Part shown: positions 21,111 to 33,300 of the stretch, in pieces
Layout of the letters: each line of letters opens with the position of its first letter
Position numbering within the stretch: position 1 is the first letter of the stretch
Assembly (NCBI GenBank): GCA_963576475.1
Contig: OY754973.1
Coordinates: forward strand, 12,956,253 to 13,020,252
DNA length: 64,000 nucleotides
Source: Molanna angustata
Taxonomy: Eukaryota; Arthropoda; Insecta; Trichoptera; Molannidae
Direction of reading: 5' to 3'
Translations under genes and position numbers: made by a program
Notes under the pieces: model-generated
Seen by the model: only the letters and a program-made list of their open reading frames with translations
Told to the model about the DNA's origin: nothing
The model's database searches: none

Positions 21111-23935
21111 TGATGCAGGTATAATATTTGGTGGTACCCTGGTGACATCAATTGTCTTCCCTAACAATAGCCCCGACTATAATTTTTAAACATTTTTTAT
21201 TTTGTATTAACCTTGGCCTTCGTAAATATTTTAAAATATATTAATTCTGTTGTTGGTTCAGGTATTTTCGGTTTTAACGTTCATAATTGTATTCTTTTAA
21301 TCTGTACCCAGTTCGAAAACATAATACATCACCATCATATAAAATAACCTTTTTTCAATACCGCGCAAAGACCATTTATTTGGGTTCTGCAATAAAACAT
21401 GGTCAGCAACTAATTGTCTCAGAGATTTGGATTTTCCGCACTTAAATATTTCAATGCTTATTATTCAAATATAGATTCAGGCTACCTGGAAAAAAAAAAT
21501 CGAACCCTTTTAACCTTCATCGATCGTTATGTAAATCCCAGCCGACGGTGCTTTCAGATGTTTTAAATCCGGTTTCAAATATTCAAAATAAATAGTTTCA
21601 GTTTTACATTTCCGTTTTTTTTTGTTTCTTTTCTCAATTGTTACTCTAACGTCGTATTGTCCTCTAGCGAGATACACGGAGGTTGATTTTGCGCAATCCA
21701 GGTCTAGCCACCGACGAATTCACTGATGCCGTATTGCTCATAATTCCCGGGGTGGATCTGGTTGCCGAAAGAAACAAACGTGTAATTCACGAAAGGATAT
21801 ATTCGCGTTAGGCAATTTACGTTCAATGAAAATGTTTGCAATGTACGCGCCGGACACGTGACTTTTGATAAACGTCATATATCGCGCGTTAGGGGCCTTA
21901 ATACAGCTCTCGCGAGTATGAGTTTTGATAAATCCGTGTCTGACGCTCGTCATTGTAAATTACTTCAAAACAGTAACGAAAAACATTATTTTTTTCATGT
22001 TGGTTGTATCTCACGCATCACTTCCGATAAATGTCACATATCGCGCAATAGTGCTTTCATACAGCCCTCGCGAGCGTGAGTTTTGACGGAATTGCGCGTG
22101 TGATACTTCTCAATATAATTTCACTTCAAAATAAACGGTTTAAACACTGAAAGCACTGTCACCGATAGTACCAGCTAAAATATTGCGTGGCCAGGGTTAA
22201 TTAACTTAATTAGAGTAAATGTATTTATGTTAGTCTCGATCCCACGCAGAATGCAAAATTATGTAATTGTAAATTTTAAGATATTTTTATGTTAGTGTGC
22301 ACAAATAATTTGCGTGCCAATAGTTTTGAATATTGTATACCCCTGTATACCCCCTCCCTTCGGGACAGGGGTACTTTATTATATAAGGTAGAATGCTACT
22401 ACCTGCACAGTTAGTTAGTAAGAATCAGTAAGAGTTAGTAATCAGTGTGTCAGTCAGACGAACATTCACAGTTGAAAGCAAGCAAAGTAGTGGGCCTTAG
22501 GGCCGTGTGAGGCGGTCAGGGCTTACGCCCTGGCCGCCGTCTTCAAAGTTTTGAGCTAAAGATCAGAAAGAGTTAATCAGTAGAGTGTCAGTAATCAATC
22601 AGTCAGCATTATGTAGTCGAGTCAGTAGCAAGTCTAGTTGAAGCACAGTCGAAGTCTTTAGTGGGCCTAAGGGCCGCGTGAGGCGGTCAGGGCTTACGCC
22701 CTGGCCGCCGTCTTCAAAGTTTTAAGCTAAAGAACAGTAAAAGTTAGTAAGTAAGAGTTAGTAGTCAGTAAGAGTTAATCAGTAAGAGTCAGTTAGAAGC
22801 GAGTTAAGTAACCAATCAGTCGATAGTTGAACAGTGTCAGTCAGTGGAACATTCATAGTTGAAACAAGCCAAGTAGTGGGTCTGAGGGCCGTGTTTGGCG
22901 GTCAGGGCTTACGCCCTGGCCGCCGCCTTCAAATTTTTGAGTCTAAGAACAGTATTATACTTAATAAAAGAACATTAACATAAAAAAAAAAGAAAAATTG
23001 AGTCGAATCTACGTAATAATCGTTCGGTAGCTATTAAAGTTTAATTTTTTTTAGTAACAAGAGTTCAAGTTAAATCAATAACTAGTCTCGCCTACGGGCC
23101 TTGGCAAGACCAAGTTGACTTCGTCGATATCGAAAATTCTATTCACCATTCATCTGACCCAGGAGGCAGTGTGGGAATAAGAAAAGACTAAATATAGTCA
23201 CCCATCCATCTGACCAAATGGCAGTGTGGGGACGTATTTAGGGCTTACGAGCCTAATCGACAAGGATATTAATTTAATTAAGAATGAATTAGAAGTAAAT
23301 TCAAAAATATATCCAGCGCCGAACGATAATAATAAGTGGACATCACGCACCGAAGAACACGGAACGAGCCAACGCGATCTTCCAGGATTGTGCAGAACGA
23401 GCGCCCAGCGTTATCGCGAACCGCGAAACGTTGCGGGCGCCTAGACAATAACAGTCGCACCGCGAACTCAATTTTGACCCCTGCAAACAAGGTACAGTGA
23501 ACTTTAGTTTCAAAGTGAAAGACGAACAGAAAAGTGAAAATCGACGATTATTTTATTTCTGAACTATTTATTATTATTTTTATGTAACCATGTGTATTCC
23601 TATTGTAGTGTCATGGCCATGTCTACGCACCATTATAATTTATTGTTTTTTTTATGTATTCTGCGATTGGGATCGCATTTGCAAATTTATTATATTTCGT
23701 ATTATTTTTTTTGTATGTCTATAATATTTAAATTGATTTTTTGTTTTGAAGAATATAATTAAACCGACAAGAGAATTAACTTAAAAAAAAAAAATCTTTT
23801 ATTACTGGAGTGAGCCCTTGTCATTACGATACGGCACGGTGAGAAGGTGGAAGCGTCAGGATCTTGTACTCTCCGCTGGCGAGAGAGTCAAATCTGGAAG
23901 GCGACTTCTACCTGGAATTCTACCCCCCGGTATCA
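21111..23935 (+). repeat. Central LTR (LTR B), 2,825 bp
   Basis: It has the same start and end as LTRs A and C but is clearly more diverged. It is about 354 bp longer, because the leader segment carrying the GC hairpin is present three times (22511-22538, 22682-22709, 22897-22924). Confidence 0.9.
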
Positions 23936-23937
23936 GA

Positions 23938-23955
23938 TGGCGCCCAACGTGGGGC
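23938..23955 (+). promoter_or_regulatory. Primer binding site 2 (Lys tRNA)
   Basis: Identical to the site at 20542-20559, again 2 nt after an LTR end. It shows that the central LTR was once a 5' LTR. Confidence 0.85.
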
Positions 23956-24529
23956 TGGATGAAATATCACCTGGTTGAACCAGATGATAAAGAATCTAGT
24001 CATACACGATGCGTGAGGGCACCAGCGCATGGGGAGTCTACGGATTTTCCATGCATTCGGAGGATCGAGTTGTGATTCCGAACCTACCGTTGAGCTAGTC
24101 GGAGGTTTGGTGACAGTAGCATGTCACATGGTAACCATCAGGCAGGGTCCACTCCAGTAATTTGCTGATAATCAAGGGTCTGATTCCCTTCTTAATCACA
24201 CAGCATCCCACTCGTTTGCGAGAGTGATGCAAAATTTTATAGTGGAAATACCACTATTGGCGCCCGGCAATTCATTAAAAAAAAAAAAAAAAAATTACAA
24301 TAATACATTCACTGTACATCCAGTAGAATGTAATTATTCATCAATTTTGTAGACGAATTACTCCAAGAGGTTCGTTCTAGAAAGAAAAATAAATCTTGTA
24401 TACACCTACATACTCGGGACCAAAAGGTCAGCTGAGTTATTTTCTTGTATATTAAAAATCATATTTTGTTTTAAATTAGGGCGTTGCTAGGGTAAGACAA
24501 TAATGATCGTCAAAGAAACCGGGAGCAAT
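23956..24529 (+). other. Non-coding internal region 2
   Basis: Homologous to 20560-21110, with small indels (for example an added stretch near 24165-24195). No coding motifs. Confidence 0.8.
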
Positions 24530-27000
24530 TGATGCAGGTATAATATTTGGTGGTACCCTGGTGACATCAATTGTCTTCCCTAACAATAGCCCCGACTATA
24601 ATTTTTAAACATTTTTTATTGTTATTAACCTTGGCCTTCGTAAATATTTTAAAATATATTAACTCTGTTGTTTGTTCAGGTATTTTCGGTTTTAACTTTC
24701 ATAATTTTATTCTTTTAATCTGTACCCAGTTCGAAAACACAATACATCACCATCATATAAAATAACCTTTTTTCAATACCGCGCAAAGACCATTTATTTG
24801 GGTTCTGCAATAAAACATGGTCAGCATCTAATTGTCTCAGAGATTTGGATTTTTCCGCACTTAAATATTTCAATGTTTAGTATTCAAATATAGATTCAGG
24901 CTACCTGAAAAAAAAATCGAACCCTTTTTAATCCTCATCGATCGTTATGTAAATCTCAGCCGACGGTGCTTTCAGATGTTTTAAATCCGGTTTCAAACAT
25001 TCAAAATAAATAGTTTCAGTTGTACATTTCCGTAATTTTATGTTTCTTTTCTCATTGTTGCTCTAACGTCGTATTGTCCTCTAGCGAGATACACGGAGGT
25101 TGATTTTGCGCAATCCAGGTCTAGCCACCGACGAATTCACTGATGCCGTATTGCTCATAATTCCCGGGGTGGATCTGGTTGCCGAAAGAAACAAACGTGT
25201 AATTCGCGAAAGGATATATTCGCGTTAGGCAATTTTACTTTTCAATGAAAATTTTTACAATGTACGCGCCGGACACGTGACTTTTGATAAACGTCATATA
25301 TCGCGCGTTAGGGGCCTTAATACAGCTCTCGCGAGTATGAGTTTTGATAAATCCGTGTCTGACGCTCGTCATTGTAAATTACTTCAAGACAGTCACGAAA
25401 ACATTATTTTTTTTCCATTTTGGTTGTATCTCGCGCGTCACTTCCGATAAATGTCACACATCGCGCAATAGTGCTTTCATACAGCCCTCGCGAGTGTGAA
25501 TTTTGACGGAATTGCGCGTGTGATACTTCTCAATATAATTTCACTTCAAAATAAACGGTTTAAACACTGAAAACACTGTCACCGATTGTACCAGCTAAAA
25601 TGTTACGTGGCCAGGGTTAATTAATTTAATTAGAGTAATCTGTTGTATTTATGTTAGTCTCGATCCCACGCAGAATGCAAAATATGCTATTGTTAATTTT
25701 AAAATATTTTTTTTGTTAATTTTAGTAAAATATGCACAAATGAATTGCGTGCGAATATTTTGAATATTTTATACCCCTGTACACCCCCTCTCTTCGAGAC
25801 AGGGGTACCTTTATTATATAAGGTAGAATCCTACTACCTGGACCAGTAACAGTCAGTAAGAATCAGTAAGAGTTAGTAGCAGAGTCAATAGCAAAGATAG
25901 TCGAACAGTGTCAATCAGACGAACAGTCACAGTGAGAAACAAAAAGTAGTGGGCCTGAGGGCCGTGTGAGGCGGTCAGGGCTTACGCCCTGGCCGCCGTC
26001 CTCAAAGTTTTAAGTTAAAAAAAAACAAAGTTAATTTAAAGGAAAATAAAGGAACATTATTATTTTAAAAATAACCAGTGAGTCGAATCTGCGTATTAAT
26101 CGTTCGGTAGCTTTAGTCAAGTTTAAAATTTTATAGTAACAAGAGTTCAAGTTAAATCAGTAACCAGTCTCGCCTACGGGCCTTGGCAAGACCAAGTTGA
26201 CGTCGTCGATATCGAAAAATTCTATTCACCATTCATCTGACCCAGGAGGCAGTGTGGGAATAAGAAAAGACTGGATATAGCCACCCATCCATCTGACCAA
26301 ATGGCAGTGTGGGGGCGTATTTAGGGCTTACGAGCCTAATCGACATGGATATTAATTTAATTAAGAATGAATTAGAAATAAATTAAAAATATATTCAGCG
26401 CCGAACGATAACAAGTGGACAACACGCACCGAAGAACACGGAACGAGCCAACGCGATCTTCCAGGATTGTGCAGAACGAGCGCCCAGCGTTATCGCGAAC
26501 CGCGAAACGTTGCGGGCGCCTAGACAATAACAGTCGCACCGCGAACTTAACTTCGACCCCTGCAAACAAGGTACAGTGAATTTTAATTACAAGTGAAAAA
26601 CAAATAGAACTTCAAGTGAAAACCAACGAATATTTTATTTTTGAAAAAACTACATAATCGTAAGTGTAACCCATGTATGTTCGTTTTGTAGCGTCATGGC
26701 CATGTCTACGCACCATTATATTATTTGTTGTTTTTTTATGTATTCTGCGATTGCGATCGCAATTGCAAATTTATTGTATTTTGTATGTCTATTTTATTTT
26801 AACTTGAATTTGTTTTCAAAGACTGCAATTAAACAAAACCAGAATTAACTTAAAAAAATTCTTTTATTACTGGAGTGAGCCCTTGTCATTACGATACGGC
26901 ACGGTGAGAAGGTGGAAGCGTCAGGATCTTGTACTCTTCGCTTGCGAGAGAGTCAAATCTGGAAGGCGACTTCTACGTTACTTTTAACCCCCCGGTATCA
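24530..27000 (+). repeat. 3' LTR (LTR C), 2,471 bp
   Basis: Intact, TG...CA, lacking the Helitron. It gives the empty-site sequence (GAATGAATTAGAAAT near 26366) for the Helitron. TATA at 25815-25822. Confidence 0.9.
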
Positions 27001-27309
27001 ACATAATTAACAAGTTAAGGTATATTTTTCTTTATTAATATCCAAACTGATCCAAACTAACTAGGTTATTTTTTCAAAATGATTCGTTTTGTAGTAATGA
27101 TGCAAATTCAAATTGAAATAATAGGTACGTTGGCAGCAGTCATCCTCTTAATTAAATGATCTAGTTGGGGTGTTTCAGCTTTTTTCAATATTTTAAAATC
27201 TTTTGAAATATACGCAGCTAAATTTATAAATTTATCGTAAGAAAAATGTATTTTCTCAAAAAAAAATGTTTGAGAAACTCTGGAACTTAAAAAAAAAACA
27301 ATTTGAGAT
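27001..27309. other. AT-rich flank, no gene seen
   Basis: It begins with the ACAT target duplication. No open frame or recognisable repeat. Confidence 0.6.
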
Positions 27310-27720
27310 TTTGTATATTTATATATTTATTTATTTGAATCTTCTTGTACATACAATTTGTACACTGGCGGGCTTATTGCCTAGTGGCAATTTCTTCCAA
27401 CCAACCAGAGTTAATGTTAAGTATACAAAACAATGTGTACTATGGCAATCAGTTACATAATCACATTACAAAATAAATAAATACAGCAGAATAAAAGTAA
27501 AAAAAAAAAAACAAATAAGATAGCATAAAAGAACAATTCATAGCAATGATAGGAAAACTAAAGGATAAGGAAAGGAAGAGGAGAGGAAGATGTAATCAGG
27601 TGTTGTCAGATAAATATTTTTGCTTTAGCCTTTTCTTGAAGATGTTTAATGAGATAGATGACATACCAATTTTCAGCGTTCTAGCTTTTGAAAGTTGATA
27701 ACCCCTGACTTAAACAAAAA
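27310..27720 (-). mobile_element. LINE 3' end (C-terminus and 3' UTR)
   Basis: Read right to left: ARTLKIGMSSISLNIFKKRL followed by KQKYLSDNT and a stop near 27605. This is the LINE C-terminal pattern. The 3' UTR ends with GGAAGAAATTGCCACTAGGC (minus strand, near 27395-27376), a stem-loop block shared with the SINE at 35013-35223. Upstream coding to about 27870 is frameshifted. Confidence 0.65.
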
Positions 27721-28022
27721 TTCAAATTTCTGAGTATAAAAGTTTTGCAGGCCCTATAACTATCTATATATTCTGAAATTGTGATACTTTGTTGATACGT
27801 TAAGAGAAATAAAATATCTTGAACAAACCAACAGTTGGAAAATATATCTGCCCACTTAGATATTTTACTCAAGCTAAGCCATAAATTGATAGTTACAGTT
27901 TTTCCTCTGATATTTTTAAGTCTATGAGACCAGAATCTAGATTAGAAGTCTCGATTGTCCCCAAAACATGGAAAATGAATTTATGTTCAAGTACCTATTA
28001 ATCGTCTGATAAATAATATGAT

Positions 28023-29325
28023 TTTTTTTTTTAAATCCTTCTAGAGGCTTCTTCACGTCAGCTCGATATGTGGCTCATTGTGAATGATTGGCTTCTAGAG
28101 GTCTTCCCATAGTCCAATCTCTCGAATGAATCTTAAGATCTTCAGTGGGCTGGCTTCTCTGATTTGTGTTTCATCAGCGATGTGAGAGCCAAATATTCTG
28201 GCTCTTGTTTGCATCAGTGGTTCACAGTCCTTGAGCAGGTGTAGCAGAGTTTCATGTTCGTCTAGGCAAAATCTGCATAGATGCATGTCTGCTAAGTTCA
28301 TTGTGCATAGGTGTTTATTCAATCTACAATGTCCAGTCAGTGTTCTGATTAGAATTCTTTTATTTTCTCTATTAAGAGTAAGAATTTGTTTAGATCTTTT
28401 AGCTGAGAAGCCTGAGATAATTGATTTTGCATGCTTTTGTCCTGATAGGTTAAGCCAGTTTTTTTTTAGCTTTTTCTAGCATGTTGTTGTATAATATTGT
28501 TTTAATGACACTATTGGTTAAGAAGCAGTAAGGTTCTGGTCCATAGGTAACTGAGTCAGTCCCCATATTTGCAAGTTTGTCGGCTTCTTCATTGCCTTTG
28601 TAGCTTGAGTGTCCCGGCACCCATCTTAGAACCACCTTGTTGTTGTGTTCTATTGTTAGTTTGTTTAATGCTAAATTACAGTCTTGGACTGTAGATGAAT
28701 TTATTTTACATGAGTTTAGAGCTTAGAGAGCTGCTTGACTGTCGGAGTAAATATAAATAGTTTTGTGTCTATAGTTTCTTATGAGATTTTCATAGGCACA
28801 AATTGTTATGGCGCATAATTCTGCCTGGAAAATTGTTGTGGTGTGTCCCAGGTGTTTGTATATTTTCACTTTCGGTGTGAGTCCATACACTCCTGAGCCC
28901 ACTCCTTTTTCTTTTTTGGAACCATCAGTGTACCAGATAAGGGCACCATTTGATTCCTGATACCAGATTTCAGATATTTCATTTCTGGTTTGAATTTCGA
29001 TTTTGTAAGGTTTATCGAAATTGTAGACTGTCTTGATTTTGTCTTTTGGTAAGCTAATTAGGTTTTCTTCATTAAGTTCCTTTATTAGGTTAGATTTGCT
29101 TGAAAAACCCTGTCTTTGGTTTGCATCAATTAATCTTATTATACCTTTCTTCGCTACTTTCTGTAGATGAAGGTAAAGTGGTGGAAGATTAAGGAAAGCT
29201 TCTAAGGAAGCTGTGGGAGTTGTATGTAGTGCTCCCGTTATCAGCAGGCAGGCCATTCTTTGTAGCTTTGAGAGCTTGTCTCTGCAACCTTTCTGTTCTA
29301 GTTTGTTGCTCCAAACTGGTATTGC
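28023..29325 (-). mobile_element. 5'-truncated RNase H-bearing LINE with 11-bp TSD
   Basis: AATAATATGAT flanks it at 28012-28022 and 29326-29336. A poly(T) run at 28023-28032 is the poly(A) tail of the minus strand. Coding (right to left) starts in the region after RT (KLSKLQRMACLLITGALHTT) and continues into RNase H: WYTDGSKKEKGVGSGVY, AELCAITICAYENL, YIYSDSQAAL. A stop at about 28720 is followed by LRWVPGHSSYKGNEEADKLA, and a C-terminal CRFC...HLLKDCE knuckle lies at 28095-28322. It belongs to the I/LOA-like RNase H LINEs but differs from the element at 232. Confidence 0.85.
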
Positions 29326-29336
29326 AATAATATGAT

Positions 29337-30317
29337 ACAATATATAAATAAAAATCAATCGTTTAAAAACAATTTAATGGAAAAAGATATATTAGATAAC
29401 ACATACATCTTAATTTGAGTGTTATGTACATACAAAACTAAAAATTATAATGCAGGTACTTTATTTAGCTTTTTTAAATTGGACAAATATCGACAATGTT
29501 GAGGACATAAAGGTTTAAAAGAATTAAAGTCAGAGAATGTATTAGTTCAAGATCTGTCATTTTTTTGGTGTTACAGTCTCCAAAAATTTACAGTAGATTT
29601 TTTAACTGATTGAAAACAAAATCACTTTTGGCTGTAACCATATCAAAAGCTACAAATGTTGACTAGACTTAAATACTGATTGACTTTATGACATTTACCT
29701 TTATATGTGTAGAAAGAAACCAGTATTTCTTTATTTATTTGAAAACTTAGTCATCAGCTCTCATAGTCATTTTTTGACATTCCAGCATTGATATAAATAT
29801 TTAACATAATATATGCTACTTTTAAAAACACAAATAAATACAATCATAAAGTCATTCAATTTGTTATGAATCCTTTAAAATTAAACAAAAATTATAATAT
29901 ACACAATATAAAGTACATATTTATTATAGATGAGGACTAGAATTTAATAAAAAAATATTATGATTTCTATAGTAAATAAGGCACATAGAAAAACTACATT
30001 TTTGATCAAAGTATTAAGTAAATTACAAAATACTCACTATTTGAATCAACTTTAAATTTGTTACATTGAAAATTATCACTCAGAACAATATAAATTTTAT
30101 ACATGCATAGAGCTCAACGAGTGAGAGAATGCGGGTGACAGTTTTACAGGTCAGGTCAAAAGTGACATGAAATTCGCTAAAACATGTCGAACTTCAACTG
30201 ATATTATCGGTTGATTCAAATTAGAGTATATACCTGTACTAAAATTGGTTTGTGCACATGTGAAGTAACCCGCATTCCTTTGATTGGTGAGCTCTACCAA
30301 TGGATATGCACTTGAAA
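29337..30317. other. 3' flank of the FAM149-like gene
   Basis: AT-rich, without other genes. On the minus strand an AATAAA lies at 29731-29740 and could be the polyadenylation signal of the gene ending at 30318 (3' UTR about 580 nt). Confidence 0.4.
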
Positions 30318-33300
30318 TCATTTATGGTTTCTACTTATTTTTCTATTTTTTTTACTTTTTTGCTGTACATCCACCTTACTTTCTAATGAATTAACATTGT
30401 AACAATTTCCATTCATATGTTTAGAACCATTATTTGAGAAAGCATTAATTGGAGATAATGTTTTTTTGTGTGTTCTATAATACTTCCCAGATCCGTGTAC
30501 CTTATCTTCTGTATTTTGTTTTCTTCTTCCTTTATTTTCATCAGACTGAATAGGTGGCAAAGATATATTTCGTCCATTTTTCGCACTGCTTTTAAAAATA
30601 TCTTCGTTGTGAGATGACATTACAGACCTCTGAATTGTACTCTTACTTATCAGTAAGGAATCTATGGGTTCGAGCATATTGCTTTGCTTATCGCTGATTA
30701 TTCTGTTTGTGACATAATGTTTGTCATTTACTTCATCATCATGCCATGTAGAATTGGAAACATCTCTGTTATATTTCTTTTTGCTGGGATTTGAAAATAA
30801 AGAAACGGCACTGCTGTCCCTTGTACTCTTAACATTTTGGCTAATGTTATAAGGTAACGATACAAAATCAGGACTTGCAGCTTTTCTGTGCCTCCATCGT
30901 GATGAAGATATATCTGATTTAATTATTGAATGAGTCTGATAGCGTGAAGTGTTCATATTACCTGATAAATTTTTATTCAACGGAGTAATATGAAGAAATG
31001 AATCGATCTTTTCTATTAAACTAATAGCACTCTTTTTGATAGGTTTATTACTAGTAATTTGTTTGTTGCTTTTTTCATTGATCACAATCTCCTGCATTCT
31101 CAGTGGTAACAGTTTTTGGTGTGCACTTTTAAGATTATTGCCTACCACAGGCTTTTGTTTATCACTTGAATTAACGTCACTGTCATAATTTAAAGCCAGA
31201 ACTTCTTCTTCCGTATCGCAAGATTCGTCATTTTCCGAATTGCCTAGATAATAACCATGTCCAACAACCCTATAATAATAGAAAATAATAAATTACCTAT
31301 ATTAAAGAATATTTAATGAAACTTAAACAAATAAAAAACATTCTGTTCATCGGTAGATTGGTTTACTTTAAGATATAGAATAAAATAATAGTTTTAGTTT
31401 CACTGATATTTTACTAATGCCATAAAGAAGATTCTCCGAGTATTGTCTATTGACAAATTTAATAAGTCAAATAATTTTATTATGTTGATTATATAAAAAA
31501 TTATAGCCAAATCATTTAAAATTTTCAATTAATCAATTGAATGTATTATTTAAAAAGAGAAATCAATTAGAATCTTAAGAATAAATGAGATAAGTCATAA
31601 ATTTTGGTTTGTATAGAGCAGGGGTGGCCGACTTGATTAGATCCAAGATCTACTGTTTATTGAGGAAGCCCTGAGCGATCTACCAGTTACATACTTCTTG
31701 AAATTTTAAATAAAACAGCATAGTTTAGTACACAATTAAGTAGTCTTTTTTATTTTATTAAGAGGGAAAACATAAAACTGAAAATTATTCTTAGCAACTA
31801 CTTATGTATATTAGTGTGAGCACTGCGTCATCTGAGCATCTTCCGCTAGATAAGCAAAATCAGGTTTGTAGAAATTGCCAAACTTTATGAATCCAGTGTA
31901 TGAGCGTCTGTCAGGCGAGAACGGTGTTTATTTTTGGTTTGTTTTAAGTAGGAAAATGCTGACTGACATAAATATGTTGAACCAAAACACGAATGCAATT
32001 GTTCAACACATTTCTTAAAACTTAGATATATTTTTTACCTTGCTACGATCGACTGGACTAATAGTCACGATCGATCGGTTGGCCACCCCTGGTATAGAGC
32101 ATATTAAGGAAATGAAAGGTACAAGGCAGAGCGTGGCTTTTCACTGTGATAATGTCGGTACTAACTACTTGTATAATTCCCCAATAAAAAGATTCCATAG
32201 ATTGGGAAGTAAATATACTAATATATAACTGATATTCTTGCAGATTTCCTAGCTATGTACAAGCGATTATTGTCAGATGTAAATTTGTTGTGATAACTAA
32301 TTGTATTGTTACTTAAGAATGTTATTACCTGAAATGTGTTTTTATTGTTTGTTGACTTTTATTATCTTTATTGATTACCTAATGTGTGCTAATTGTAATT
32401 TGTGTTAATATTGAATTGTGTATATATTATGTACTTATGTAAAAATATTTTGGAGTTTTTTTGTTGTAATTTTTAAGTTTTTTACATGTGCTTTTATATG
32501 TGTATCGCGGGCGTCAAACCAGAAGAGCACATACTGCAAAAATGTGATTTTTCGTTTTTTATGCCATACGATACTTTATTAAGACCTCCATCTGTAAAAA
32601 AATCACGGCTTTCCGTTGCATATTTTTCGACATATTTCAAAAAATAATTTTGGGCGTATGCTATGGCACAGGTGAATTTGTCGAGCCAGAAGGGTGTATG
32701 AACATTCGCCGAAGACTTGACCGATATCTTTGTGAAGTATTATTGAACCTTTCAAAAAAATTGATGATGCCATAGAAACCTGCCAAGCCAGAAGGGCGTA
32801 CCTACAAACATTAAAAATGGCAGAAGCTTTGGACTAATTGTCTCAATTTCGCTTTCATAATGTTTAAATACGTCTCATAATTAAGGTACATATTTTTTCT
32901 CCATGATATGTAGCTTTTTATAAAATTTGTTTTTACGCCCCACAATAATTATGAAAGTCCACATCATCTAGAAACATTAGCGAGCCAGAGGGGCGTATGT
33001 GCAAAATATATAATAAGTTCACTAGTTATTGAAATTTAGGTAATACTTCTCGATGAGGCTTCATTTTTGCTAAATTTTCCAAAAAAACTCTACATGGACA
33101 AATTGAACCGTTGCAGAAATAAATAGTTTTTTGTCTCTCCTGTAAAGTAGGTAGTCATTTCGTTTGTACGCCCTTCTGGCTTGATGCCTGCGATATAATG
33201 GCGTGAAGCCATATATGTTAACATACATAAATATTATGACATATTATTGAATATTTTTATTATTGCATATGCGCAAACATTGGATTTTTTTCCCTGTCGG

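Larger units (their letters stand above)
13071..27000 (+). mobile_element. Composite non-autonomous LTR retrotransposon with three LTRs
   Basis: The layout is LTR A (13071-14913 plus 19911-20539), internal 1 (20540-21110), LTR B (21111-23935), internal 2 (23936-24529) and LTR C (24530-27000). LTRs start TGATGCAGG and end GGTATCA. The whole unit is flanked by ACAT at 13067-13070 and 27001-27004. The two internal regions are only 571 and 594 bp, contain a primer binding site and no gag or pol, so the element is LARD-like and depends on a helper. A 4-bp duplication and a Lys-tRNA primer site fit the Ty3/gypsy-errantivirus side. LTR A is 2,472 bp without the Helitron and LTR C is 2,471 bp. Confidence 0.9.
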
